NCBI GenBank assembly: GCA_003330885.1
Contig: CP030277.1
Location: 2,463,501-2,527,500 of the forward strand
From: Rhodobiaceae bacterium
GTDB lineage: Bacteria; Pseudomonadota; Alphaproteobacteria; Parvibaculales; Parvibaculaceae
Length of the DNA stretch: 64,000 nt
Direction of reading: 5' to 3'
Shown: positions 16,473 through 25,377 of the stretch, piece by piece
Numbering within the stretch: the first letter of the stretch is position 1
Layout of the letters: each line of letters opens with the position of its first letter
Position numbers and translations under genes: made by a program
The notes under the pieces: generated by a model
What the model was told of the DNA's origin: nothing
The model's input: the letters and a program-made list of their open reading frames with translations, nothing else
The model's database searches: none

Positions 16473-17024
16473 TCAAGAAATTAGAATGTCCAACACACTT
16501 TTCTGAAGCTTTTCATATGAGAGCCCCGGGAAGGTTCTATCTACATCGGTAACGCCCAACGCATGAACCATGAACGCCCTCACTTTGGCATCTTGCGGTG
16601 CGAACCCCATATCCTTGAAAATTCGCACAAGGTTTTTGCGCGAGACGTCATCCAGCTTCTGGATTGATTGTGCAGCAACTTCATTGCTTTTCGCCCAGGC
16701 CCGCATCGCGGACATCAGCCGATACCCATCGTCAGCTTCAATGATTCTTCTTATGGCTTCAAGCTCAACAATCGGGTCACCTTTGGCTTCTTCCCGGGCG
16801 TGATCAAAGATCAGACTAAGATGGTCGCCGGAAAAGTAATTCGCCAGATCGGTCAGGAAGTCATCAAGGCCCCTGAAATGGTGATAAAAGCTCCCCTTGG
16901 TAACGCCCAGCCGGTCGGTCAGTGACTTTACGCTGACACCATCGACCCCTTCGACCCGCAGGATGTCCTGACCGGCATGAAGCCAGTCTTCCTGTAATAG
17001 TCCCGTACCCAATCTGCTCATCAA
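16473..17024 (-). CDS. TetR-family transcriptional regulator
   Basis: A 183-aa TetR protein. The N-terminal HTH reads VKSLTDRLGVTKGSFYHHFRG (about residues 32-52) and the rest is the helical ligand-binding domain. It faces away from the hydrolase-led catabolic operon across a 129-bp intergenic space holding two inverted repeats, so it probably represses that operon and itself until a pathway compound binds. Confidence 0.92.
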   Translation of the reverse strand: MMSRLGTGLLQEDWLHAGQDILRVEGVDGVSVKSLTDRLGVTKGSFYHHFRGLDDFLTDLANYFSGDHLSLIFDHAREEAKGDPIVELEAIRRIIEADDGYRLMSAMRAWAKSNEVAAQSIQKLDDVSRKNLVRIFKDMGFAPQDAKVRAFMVHALGVTDVDRTFPGLSYEKLQKSVLDILIS

Positions 17025-17037
17025 ACCCTCGTCTGCG

Positions 17038-17056
17038 CTACGTCAAACTGATGTAG
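17038..17056. promoter_or_regulatory. Candidate TetR operator
   Basis: CTACGTCA (17038-17045) and TGATGTAG (17049-17056) are inverted arms with one mismatch, 13 bp upstream of the tetR start. A second inverted repeat, ATACC/GGTAT (17105-17118), lies closer to the divergent operon. Confidence 0.5.
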
Positions 17057-17153
17057 AACATTTTGCTTGCCATTCCAAACCATACTTGAGAGCATGTTTA
17101 AAAGATACCCGAAGGTATTTTTTGTACTCGTTAACTGAGGCATGGGGAGTGTG

Positions 17154-17990
17154 ATGAGGACAGAAACACACATACTGAATGAACTACACGCGATCCGGTA
17201 TGTGCCGGATAGCGCGGAATACGCCCTCGTCATTTCCCACGGCCTCGGCGGCTATGGCGGTATCTACGATGTCTTCTGTGAACACCACGCTGCCAAAGGC
17301 GTCGACATATGGTCTTACGACGCGCCGGGCCATGGCCGTTCCACCATGAACCGCGCCAGAGGCACCTGGACGATGGAAGAATGGGCACAAGCCAGCCGGG
17401 ACTGGGCAGCTCATGTGAAACAGAAAACAGGTCTCCCCGTCTTTCTTCTTGGATCGAGCCTGGGGGCCGCGGCAGCAATTTCGGCGATCGACGAGGACGC
17501 CGTAGACGGTGTCATCATCATGGGCTCCGCCGCCGTCCCTGGCAGCGCACTGGTTAGAGCGGCAACAGAAGATTGGCGTAACCCTGCGGTCAACAAAATC
17601 ATCGAAAGCCTCGGACGCGCGGTCAGGCTGGACATCGACATCATGTTCAATTTTGACGAGGACTATGGATATAAAGGCGCCTCTGAACAAAAGAAGTCAG
17701 ACCCGCTCAACACCTGGTCATATGACCTCGCCTCCTGGGCGTCTTTTCTTCAATACGACCCCCCTCAACCCCTCAGCGACAACACCAAGCCGGTCCTGTT
17801 CACGGCAGGTACTGATGATCCCAATTTCCCGCCCGGCACCGTCGAAGCGATTGCAAGCGAAGTCGGCGGCCCGGTGAGCGTTGAAATATTCGACGGCGCG
17901 CATCATCAGCTAATGCTGTTTGAAACCGATAAATTCTCAACATGCACCGACCAATTTTGTCGTGCCAACATCCAATCCGCGGAGTCCTGA
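17154..17990 (+). CDS. Alpha/beta hydrolase
   Basis: A 278-aa alpha/beta-fold hydrolase. The nucleophile elbow is GSSLG, the acid is in AGTDDPNFP and the His in GAHHQLML; an oxyanion region SHGLGGYGG is near the N-terminus. No signal peptide is seen. The start at ATG 17154 is preferred because it follows GGGGAG at good spacing. It opens the plus-strand catabolic operon (gap of 1 bp to the VOC gene). It could cleave a ring-opened product or an ester, as hydrolases do beside VOC dioxygenases in aromatic-ring and steroid clusters; substrate unknown. Confidence 0.85.
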   Translation: MRTETHILNELHAIRYVPDSAEYALVISHGLGGYGGIYDVFCEHHAAKGVDIWSYDAPGHGRSTMNRARGTWTMEEWAQASRDWAAHVKQKTGLPVFLLGSSLGAAAAISAIDEDAVDGVIIMGSAAVPGSALVRAATEDWRNPAVNKIIESLGRAVRLDIDIMFNFDEDYGYKGASEQKKSDPLNTWSYDLASWASFLQYDPPQPLSDNTKPVLFTAGTDDPNFPPGTVEAIASEVGGPVSVEIFDGAHHQLMLFETDKFSTCTDQFCRANIQSAES

Positions 17991-17991
17991 A

Positions 17992-18699
17992 ATGTCCAAA
18001 CTCAATTCGGTTCATCACATTGCGATTTCCACAGGCGATATGAAAAAGCAAATCGCTTTCTTCAGCGATGTCTTGGGCATGGAACTCATGGCCCTCTACT
18101 GGATGCATGGTGCCGAGAATGCATGGCACGGATTTATGAAGTTGGGCGAGGAGTCCTTTGCCTTCGTTTATGTTCCAAAAAACGAAGAGATAGAATCGAC
18201 CACTGGCGTCACCCATGCAGGCAATGGCGCAGGAGGTTCTGCCCCCGGCACGATGCAGCACATCGCGTTCAATGTGGCGACACGAGACGACCTCCTCCAC
18301 ATGCGCGACCGGATACGCTCCCGCGGCGTCAACGTTCTCGGCCCTGTGCTTCACGGCCTTTGCCAGTCCATCTATTTCGCCGGCCCCGAGGGGCTGGTCC
18401 TGGAAGTAAGCACATCCGAAGGTGCAACAGCTCCGCTTGATACAAATGGTACATGGATTGACATGGAAGTCGTCGAGCTTGCGGGCATCTCTTCTGACGA
18501 ACTCAAGCAATATATGAACCCTGCGCCATACGAAGGCGAAGACGGCGGGGTTGCCCAGCCGGCCTATGACGAGACAAAGCCTCATATGGACTACCCAAGA
18601 GAGGTCTATGACTTGATACTTGCGACACCCGATGAGGCCATCATCGCGCAGTCTGCGGAGTTCACAGATCCACCGGCAGACAGTTTCAAGTCCCGCTGA
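17992..18699 (+). CDS. VOC-family (glyoxalase/extradiol dioxygenase-like) protein
   Basis: A 235-aa protein with two halves of the vicinal-oxygen-chelate fold: HHIAIS near residue 8, HIAFNV near 88 and VLEVS near 140 carry the probable metal ligands (His, His, Glu). The C-terminal ~90 residues are an acidic extension. Relatives include extradiol dioxygenases, glyoxalases and epimerases. Its place between a hydrolase and an acyl-CoA synthetase favours a ring-cleavage or related catabolic step. Confidence 0.82.
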   Translation: MSKLNSVHHIAISTGDMKKQIAFFSDVLGMELMALYWMHGAENAWHGFMKLGEESFAFVYVPKNEEIESTTGVTHAGNGAGGSAPGTMQHIAFNVATRDDLLHMRDRIRSRGVNVLGPVLHGLCQSIYFAGPEGLVLEVSTSEGATAPLDTNGTWIDMEVVELAGISSDELKQYMNPAPYEGEDGGVAQPAYDETKPHMDYPREVYDLILATPDEAIIAQSAEFTDPPADSFKSR

Positions 18700-18737
18700 A
18701 CCTTTCCGCGACAAACCTTCCAACGGAGGATGGCACG

Positions 18738-20342
18738 ATGAAACGTCTTCTCATGGAAGATTACGTGACAACAAAAGAGGCGTTTGAATGGCGCCTTCCC
18801 GACACGTTCAATTTCGGGGGCGAGGTTGTGGATTACTGGGCCGAGGACAAGGACCGCCTCGCCCTGATCTGGCTGAACGACAAGGGAGAAGAAAAACGCT
18901 TCACCTTTGACGACATCAAGAAGCGAAGCAATCAGCTCGCCAACCTTCTAACAGAGCGGGGCATCGGCAAAGGAGACCGCGTCATTGTCATGCTTCCGCG
19001 GCTCCCAGAGTGGCAAATCGCGACTGTTGCTTGCCACAAGGTTGGCGCCGTTCCCATCCCTTGTGTGACCATGCTGACCGAGAAGGATTTGTCCTATAGA
19101 GCGGACCACTCTGGCGCACGAGCGGTCATCACGACAGCGGATAATACCCATAAGTTCGGCGACACATTTGCCGCTCAGATTAGTGTCGGAGAAGCACCTG
19201 GTTGGATCGACTTTGCGCAGGGGTGTGACAGCTTTAGCGAAGAATTCGTCCCGGTGAAAATGGCAGCCTGCGACCCCGCCGTGCTCTACTACACGTCCGG
19301 GTCTACAGGAATGCCGAAGGGCGTGCTGCACGCGGCCCGTGGCCTCTTCGTCTGGCGGGTCTCCGCCTGGTACTGGCTGACGCTTACCCAAAATGACCTG
19401 ATGTGGTGTACCGCCGACACCGGCTGGAGCAAAGCAGGTACGAGCATTCTCTATGGGCCCTGGAGTTGCGGCAGCGCGGTTCTTTTCTACGATGGCGCCT
19501 TTGACCCTCGGATGCGGATCAACCTTCTGGAGAAGTATCGCGTCAGTGTCTTTTGCGGTGCAGCCACCGAGCTCCGGCAACTTGCAGAACTCGACTTTGA
19601 AGAACTGGACCTTTCATCTCTCCGCCTGACCGTCTCCGCAGGCGAAGCCGTCAACCCTGAGATCGTCCGGTCCTGGAAGGAAAAAACCGGTTCCGACCTG
19701 CTCGATGGCTATGGGCAGACCGAGACCCTGATGACTATCGTCAATTATCCCTGCATGCCGGTAAAACCGGGGTCCATGGGGAAGCCCCTTCCCGGCACCG
19801 AGGCCGCCATTCTGGATGAAGACGGCAACCTCCTGGGGCCGGAGGAAGTGGGCCGCCTGGTCATTGACGCAGACAATCCGCAAATCATGCTGGAATATAG
19901 CGGTGATCCTGAAAAGACCGCCGCTAACTATCTGATGGCAGATGGCAAGCGTTGGTACGTCACCGGCGACACCGCGCGCATGGATGCGGACGGATACATT
20001 TTTTACGAAGGTCGCGATGACGACGTCATCAACTCTTCCGGTTATCGCATCGGACCGGTTGAAGTTGAAAGCGTTGTCATGGAACACGATGCGGTTCTTG
20101 AATGCGCCGCAGTCGCAAGCCCCGACCCCACCCGTGGTGAAACCGTCAAGGCCTTCATCGTGCTGAAGGAAGGTGTCACCGGCGACGAGAAGTTGGCGAA
20201 GGAGTTGCAAGACTTCACCAAGAGCCAGACCGCGCCTTACAAATATCCGCGCAAGATCGAGTTTGTGACATCCCTTCCCAAAACGGTGACCGGGAAGATT
20301 CAAAGACGCATTCTGAAGGCCCGGGAGTTTGGAAACGAATGA
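18738..20342 (+). CDS. AMP-forming acyl-CoA synthetase
   Basis: A 534-aa member of the acetyl/medium-chain acyl-CoA synthetase group. The phosphate-binding motif is YYTSGSTGMPKG, the adenylate motif DGYGQTET, the hinge region near YVTGDTARMD, and the catalytic Lys is in TVTGKIQRR near the C-terminus. It makes an acyl-CoA from a carboxylic acid with ATP. A strong ribosome site (GGAGGA) precedes the ATG, and the next gene overlaps by 4 bp. It probably activates an acid formed by the cluster's hydrolase or dehydrogenase. Confidence 0.92.
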   Translation: MKRLLMEDYVTTKEAFEWRLPDTFNFGGEVVDYWAEDKDRLALIWLNDKGEEKRFTFDDIKKRSNQLANLLTERGIGKGDRVIVMLPRLPEWQIATVACHKVGAVPIPCVTMLTEKDLSYRADHSGARAVITTADNTHKFGDTFAAQISVGEAPGWIDFAQGCDSFSEEFVPVKMAACDPAVLYYTSGSTGMPKGVLHAARGLFVWRVSAWYWLTLTQNDLMWCTADTGWSKAGTSILYGPWSCGSAVLFYDGAFDPRMRINLLEKYRVSVFCGAATELRQLAELDFEELDLSSLRLTVSAGEAVNPEIVRSWKEKTGSDLLDGYGQTETLMTIVNYPCMPVKPGSMGKPLPGTEAAILDEDGNLLGPEEVGRLVIDADNPQIMLEYSGDPEKTAANYLMADGKRWYVTGDTARMDADGYIFYEGRDDDVINSSGYRIGPVEVESVVMEHDAVLECAAVASPDPTRGETVKAFIVLKEGVTGDEKLAKELQDFTKSQTAPYKYPRKIEFVTSLPKTVTGKIQRRILKAREFGNE

Positions 20343-21523
20343 GCCCTATGCAGGTTGGAACCTATGACTTCCTGAATCAGTCCCGCGTTGTCTTTGGCAA
20401 ACCCGCAGACGTTGCTATCGGCGAAGAACTCACCCGGTCAAACATCAAACGCGCCCTCCTCGTCTCATCGAGAACGCTGAGCAGGAAGGAAGAAGCGGCA
20501 AAGAAGATCGGTGCGGCCATGAAAGGTACGCTCATCGACATCTATGATGACATTGAGCCCCATGCGCCGCTGCCCAGTGTGTTGAAGCTTGCAGGCGTGA
20601 TGCGGGAAGAGCGCCCTGATATTGTCGTGACCCTGGGAGGTGGTAGCGTCATCGACACGGTGAAAGTTGCAAGCCTTGCCAAGGAAGCAAATGCCACGAC
20701 ACCGGAAGAACTCATTACCCTACGGGCTGTGGTAAACGAGGCGGGAGAACAGGTTTCCCCCTTCCAACCGGATAGCCTTATCCGTCAAATCGACGTACCG
20801 ACCACTCTCTCCGGCGCCGAGTTCGGCATTATCGGCGGCGGCGTCGATACCGAGCGAAACGTCAAAGATATTTACAAGCATCCAAAGCTCTGCGCAGAAA
20901 CCATCATCTACGATCCGGAGCTGGCACGCCTCACACCGAATGACCTCTGGATATCGACAGGCATGCGCGCCGTTGACCACGCGGTTGAAACCATTCAGTC
21001 CCGCGGCGCCTTTGCCTTTACCGATGGCCCCGCGCTCAATGCTCTGCGGCTCTTCGGTGCCAACCTGAAAGCTGGCGATCAAAAATCCATGGATCTGGGT
21101 GCGCTCCAGTCCTGTCAGCTGGCCGTCTGGTCTTCAACCATAGGTCTCGGTCGCATCCCCTATGGTGGTAGCCACGGCATGGGCCATCAGCTTGGGGCGA
21201 TATCCGGCGTGCCGCATGGCTTATGTTCATGCGTGCTGCTCCCAGCTGTCCTCAAATACAATGAAGGTATGGCGCCTGAAAAGGACGCGCTTATCAGTGC
21301 TGCGCTTGGCACGCCCGATCTCACGGCTTCAGAAGCTGTCAGAACACTTATTCGGCACCTCGATCTTCCTGATGATCTTCAGTCGGTTGGCGTGAAGCGC
21401 GAAGATCTCGAAAAAATCGCCGCGGCAAGCCTCGGAACCTATTTCGTCGAAAACAACCTTCGCCCCATTCGGTCTGTTGATGACGCCATGGCCATTCTGG
21501 ACGTCGCCTGGACGTCCGACTGA
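20339..21523 (+). CDS. Iron-containing alcohol dehydrogenase family protein
   Basis: A 394-aa protein. VTLGGGSVIDTVK is the NAD(P)-binding GGGS motif; metal ligands are expected in AVDHAVE and GGSHGMGHQLGAISGVPHG. The family includes maleylacetate reductases and hydroxyacid-oxoacid transhydrogenases as well as alcohol dehydrogenases; among ring-degradation genes a maleylacetate-reductase-like role is possible. Start overlaps the preceding stop (ATGA) with GGAAAC upstream. Confidence 0.88.
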   Translation: MSPMQVGTYDFLNQSRVVFGKPADVAIGEELTRSNIKRALLVSSRTLSRKEEAAKKIGAAMKGTLIDIYDDIEPHAPLPSVLKLAGVMREERPDIVVTLGGGSVIDTVKVASLAKEANATTPEELITLRAVVNEAGEQVSPFQPDSLIRQIDVPTTLSGAEFGIIGGGVDTERNVKDIYKHPKLCAETIIYDPELARLTPNDLWISTGMRAVDHAVETIQSRGAFAFTDGPALNALRLFGANLKAGDQKSMDLGALQSCQLAVWSSTIGLGRIPYGGSHGMGHQLGAISGVPHGLCSCVLLPAVLKYNEGMAPEKDALISAALGTPDLTASEAVRTLIRHLDLPDDLQSVGVKREDLEKIAAASLGTYFVENNLRPIRSVDDAMAILDVAWTSD

Positions 21524-21621
21524 TCCAAACACCCAAGAACCGAACCGGAGAGGTCCCACCCACTCTCCCCAAGACACAAGAGAAAGCCGACCATTTCCAG
21601 CGATCCGGAGGAAATCAGAAC

Positions 21622-22803
21622 ATGCAACAAACAGCATCACAGACCGCCGAGGGTCTCACCCCCGAGGACTTCATCGAGCAAGCTCACAGCCTGGTGCCAC
21701 TGCTGCGGGAAAAAGCACGCGAAGCCGAAGCAGCCCGCCGCCCTCTTGACGAGGTCATTGATGCTGTTCGCGCAACCGATCTGTTCTCCATGATGGTGCC
21801 GAAACGCTATGGCGGGCACGAAGCCGATATGGACACCTTTTTTGAGGTCTCATTGATCCTTTCGCGCGCCGACGCGTCGATGGGATGGCTGATCGGTTTC
21901 TATATCGAGCACGCCTTCTGGTTCTGCCACTTCCCGCAATCCGTTCAGGATGAAATTTTCGGTGATGCCGACCATATCCTTGCGCCCGCTGCGCTGAACC
22001 CGGCAGGTGGCATGGCCCGCGAAGTTGAGGGCGGCTACCAGCTCTCTGGCCAATGGGCCTGGGGCACAGGCATCATACATGCGACATGGGTGATGGCGGG
22101 CTGTCTCATGACGAAGGAAGACGGGTCTATCAACCCCATGTTCTTCATTCTGCCGCGCGAAGATGTGGAAGCCGTAGACACGTGGCACATAGCTGGAATG
22201 TGCGGAACCGGCTCCTGGGATTTCAAGATCGATGACAAGTTCGTTCCCGAAGGCCGCGCCCGGCCCTTCCTGGACCTTGTCTCCCTGAGCACGGGCATCA
22301 TGGATCGATACGACGCCCCAATCTACAAAACACCCATGATGGTGCTTCTCACCTTCGCAGCCGCGGCGCCGTGCCTTGGCGCGGCCCAGGCGGCGCTGAC
22401 CGCCTATCAGGACCAGATCAAAGCGAAGATGGAAACGGCCGGGCCCGAGCTCGACCACGCGAAACTTGCCCTGATCGCCGACGCCGCGCTGACGCTGGAG
22501 GCCGCAGAATTGATGATGCGGGATGTGCTGCGCGACGTTATGGAACAGCGCAACACTGCAACCATCGAAACGCGGAGCAAGTGGGCGGCGCGCATCTCGC
22601 ATGGTGTTTTCCTGTGCCGGGACGCCGTTGCAAAGATCGGCACCTCTGCCGGGGCGAGCGGCAACTTTCTCGACAACCCGATCCAGAGATCAGTGCGCGA
22701 CATCAACGCGGCCTCCTGCCATGTCGTTTTTAACCGGGAGGCACGTTACTGCGATTTCGGACAGCTTCTCTTCGACCAGCCCATCAAGAATTTTCTTGTA
22801 TGA
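21622..22803 (+). CDS. Acyl-CoA dehydrogenase-fold flavin monooxygenase-like protein (HsaA-like)
   Basis: A 393-aa protein of the acyl-CoA dehydrogenase fold, closest in feel to group D flavin monooxygenases (HsaA, HpaB): MVPKRYGG and the ASMGWLIGFYIEH region, then LSGQWAWGTGI and the C-terminal NREARYCDFGQLLFDQP, with no catalytic Glu segment of true acyl-CoA dehydrogenases. Such enzymes hydroxylate phenols with FMNH2 or FADH2 from a separate reductase; the next gene is a flavodoxin-fold reductase. Good ribosome site GGAGGAAAT. Confidence 0.82.
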   Translation: MQQTASQTAEGLTPEDFIEQAHSLVPLLREKAREAEAARRPLDEVIDAVRATDLFSMMVPKRYGGHEADMDTFFEVSLILSRADASMGWLIGFYIEHAFWFCHFPQSVQDEIFGDADHILAPAALNPAGGMAREVEGGYQLSGQWAWGTGIIHATWVMAGCLMTKEDGSINPMFFILPREDVEAVDTWHIAGMCGTGSWDFKIDDKFVPEGRARPFLDLVSLSTGIMDRYDAPIYKTPMMVLLTFAAAAPCLGAAQAALTAYQDQIKAKMETAGPELDHAKLALIADAALTLEAAELMMRDVLRDVMEQRNTATIETRSKWAARISHGVFLCRDAVAKIGTSAGASGNFLDNPIQRSVRDINAASCHVVFNREARYCDFGQLLFDQPIKNFLV

Positions 22804-22838
22804 CACGCTGATCGCTACCCCCCATTGAGAAAAGCAAC

Positions 22839-23489
22839 ATGACCAAACTCCTCTATATCGAAGCCAGTCCGCGAAAAGACCAGTCATACTCGTCGCAGGT
22901 CGCAAACGAGTTTCTCGACGTTTACACAGCGGAGAACCCGGATCACGAGATCGAACACCTGCCGCTCTTCGAAGTTGACCTGCCCGACTTTGCCGCAGAA
23001 GGGGCAACCCAGAAGATGGACAACCTTATGGACGTCATCGCCGGTGGGTCGGGCATCGGCAATGTCGGCGAATGGGCTGGCGTATTGAGCGAGATTGAGC
23101 GCCTCAAATCCGCTGACAAAGTTTTGCTGTCTGCCCCGATGTGGAACTACTCCATCCCTTACCGGCTTAAGCACTGGATTGACCTTGTCGTACATGTGGG
23201 TGCGACGGTTCTGGTGAATGACAAGTTTGAGTATATCGGACAGATCACGGACCGTCCGCTGCAGATGGTTCTGGCCAGCGGCAGCCCCTATGAGATGCGC
23301 TTCCCGCTCGAGACGGACGGTCTGAAAACCGACTTCCAGCGCGTCTATCTGGATCACATTTTCCGGTTTGTGGGGTTCACCGATATCCGGCTCATCAAGG
23401 TACAGCCGATGGGATTGCCCGGTCCCGATCTGGATGAAGCTTTAGCCACAAGCAAGGCAGCAGCCCGCGACGCAGCAAAAATCTTCTAG
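22839..23489 (+). CDS. azoR: FMN-dependent NADH reductase, AzoR-like
   Basis: A 216-aa flavodoxin-like protein of the AzoR/NQO family: IEASPRKDQSYSS (FMN phosphate site), APMWNYSIPYRLKHWIDLV (flavin-binding MWNF-type motif) and LASGSPYE. These enzymes reduce quinones or azo compounds with NAD(P)H. Placed 35 bp after a group D monooxygenase-like gene, it might supply reduced flavin or recycle a quinone formed in the pathway. Confidence 0.88.
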   Translation: MTKLLYIEASPRKDQSYSSQVANEFLDVYTAENPDHEIEHLPLFEVDLPDFAAEGATQKMDNLMDVIAGGSGIGNVGEWAGVLSEIERLKSADKVLLSAPMWNYSIPYRLKHWIDLVVHVGATVLVNDKFEYIGQITDRPLQMVLASGSPYEMRFPLETDGLKTDFQRVYLDHIFRFVGFTDIRLIKVQPMGLPGPDLDEALATSKAAARDAAKIF

Positions 23490-23535
23490 AAAACGCGCCT
23501 GCGTGAGCAATAGTGATGCAAGTGAGGAAGTCGTT

Positions 23536-25263
23536 ATGAACAAAATCCTGAAAGTACTTGGCGTTGTCGGTCTTCTGGCGGTTTGGCTGGCGCCCGCTCA
23601 CGCCGAAACCAGTCAGAAACCAAACTTTTTGGTCATCGTCGCAGACGATCTTGGGTGGTCAGACCTGGGATTTCTCGGCAGCTCAATCCGGACACCGAAC
23701 CTGGATGCACTGGCGCAGCAGGGTGTTTTCATGTCTCATTTTTACGTCGCGCCGACATGCTCTCCGACACGGTCAATGCTCATGACAGGCGTAAGCAACC
23801 AGGCCGCCGGTCTGGGAACGATGCATGGGATGCAATCACCCAATCAGGTAGGCCAGCAAGAGTATGCCGCCCAATTGCATGATCAAGTTTTGACCGTCGC
23901 GGAAATGTTGCAGGCGCACGACTATGTAACATCCATGACAGGCAAGTGGCATCTGGCGCTCGACTCAGATCAGTATCCGAACCGGAGAGGTTTTGATCAT
24001 TCGTTTGGTTTGATCCAGGGTGGCGCCAGTCATTTTGCGGACCAGATGCAACTCCATGTCGCTGAGGATGTGACGTATCATGAAAACGGAGAAGCCATCG
24101 ATCTGCCCGACGATTTCTACTCGACGACTGCGTACACCGACAAAATGATCGAATTTATAGACAAGTCGGGTTCCTCTCCGTTCTTTGCCTATGTCGCCTA
24201 CACAGCGCCACACGACCCACTCCAAGTGCCCGACGCGTGGTTAGACGAATATGCAGGTGTTTTTGATGCTGGCCCCGCGGACTTCAAGGAAAGGCGTCGG
24301 CAACGGTTGGTAGAACTCGGGATAGTTCCAGCCAAAGCGGAGATGGCCGAGACGTTGAATTTTCCATCATGGCTTCCGTCTTACAAACGTCCCTGGGCAG
24401 AACGACCAGCTGATGAGCAACAGGCCGATACGCGCCGCATGGAAATCTACGCATCAATGGTCGAGTTGATGGATCAGGAAATCGGCAGATTGCTGGCTCA
24501 CCTTGAAGCAAACGGCAAACTCGAGAACACCTACGTGATGTTTCTTTCCGACAATGGCGCTTCAACGACAACACCACTGGTCTACCTACACAATACGCGA
24601 GAATGGGTACACGAGAACTTTGACCTCAGCGTCGATCAGATGGGACACCAAGCAAGCTTCACAACCATGGGACGCGATTGGGCAAACGTCAGCAATACCC
24701 CATTCAGAATGTTCAAAGGAAGCGTTGCCGAAGGGGGTGTCCGGTCACCGCTCATCGTTTCAGGTCCTACTCTTGAGAGTAACCTGATTAACCCTGCCCC
24801 AGGCCACGTCATCGACATCGTACCGACAATTTTCGACTTGGCCGACATCGAGACCGATCGGCACCCTCTTTACGAAGGAAAATTGCTTCCGCGCGGCGAG
24901 ACCCTGGTTCCGTTGTTGCGGGATGGGACGACAGGCAGCGAGCGCATTTTGGTCACAGAGCTCTTCGGCAGCCGAATGGTTCGCCAGAGCAAATGGAAAG
25001 CGGTCTACTTTGGTCCGCCTTTGGGAGATGAGACATGGCAGCTGTATGACATCGTTGCCGACCCAAGCGCCACAACGGACCTCGCCGCCGACCATCCAGA
25101 GATTTTGAACCGCTTAGAGACTGCGTATGATGACTTCGCTGCGGAAAACAATGTCATTCCGCCGAACCCACCCCTCACAATGCGAGTCGACTCTTTTTAC
25201 GAAGGTGAATGCAACTGGTGGTGCAACATCCGGTTTCAGCTCACCAATTTGATCATCAATTAG
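23536..25263 (+). CDS. Arylsulfatase-type sulfatase, exported
   Basis: A 575-aa type I sulfatase. The signal peptide (MNKILKVLGVVGLLAVWL...AHA) sends it to the periplasm. NFLVIVADDLGWSDLG supplies the metal-binding Asp pair, C75 in CSPTR is the residue converted to formylglycine, and GKWHL and DNGAS are further signatures. It hydrolyses sulfate esters (aryl, alkyl or steroid). The start at 23536 has GAGGAAG upstream. No sulfatase-maturing enzyme is in this window. It sits at the end of the catabolic operon and converges on a permease gene. Confidence 0.92.
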   Translation: MNKILKVLGVVGLLAVWLAPAHAETSQKPNFLVIVADDLGWSDLGFLGSSIRTPNLDALAQQGVFMSHFYVAPTCSPTRSMLMTGVSNQAAGLGTMHGMQSPNQVGQQEYAAQLHDQVLTVAEMLQAHDYVTSMTGKWHLALDSDQYPNRRGFDHSFGLIQGGASHFADQMQLHVAEDVTYHENGEAIDLPDDFYSTTAYTDKMIEFIDKSGSSPFFAYVAYTAPHDPLQVPDAWLDEYAGVFDAGPADFKERRRQRLVELGIVPAKAEMAETLNFPSWLPSYKRPWAERPADEQQADTRRMEIYASMVELMDQEIGRLLAHLEANGKLENTYVMFLSDNGASTTTPLVYLHNTREWVHENFDLSVDQMGHQASFTTMGRDWANVSNTPFRMFKGSVAEGGVRSPLIVSGPTLESNLINPAPGHVIDIVPTIFDLADIETDRHPLYEGKLLPRGETLVPLLRDGTTGSERILVTELFGSRMVRQSKWKAVYFGPPLGDETWQLYDIVADPSATTDLAADHPEILNRLETAYDDFAAENNVIPPNPPLTMRVDSFYEGECNWWCNIRFQLTNLIIN

Positions 25264-25377
25264 ACGCCGATTGATAACGGCCCCAATGATACGCTCAGAA
25301 ACCCTGGGGACAAAACGGTCTTCTATCATCCTTGTGTCGAAGAGCGATTGCCCGATCAATTAGGTGACCAACGAATT

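Noticed and set aside
17184..17690. Minus-strand frame opposite the alpha/beta hydrolase
   Set aside because: Shadow of the hydrolase gene in GC-rich DNA; no family features.
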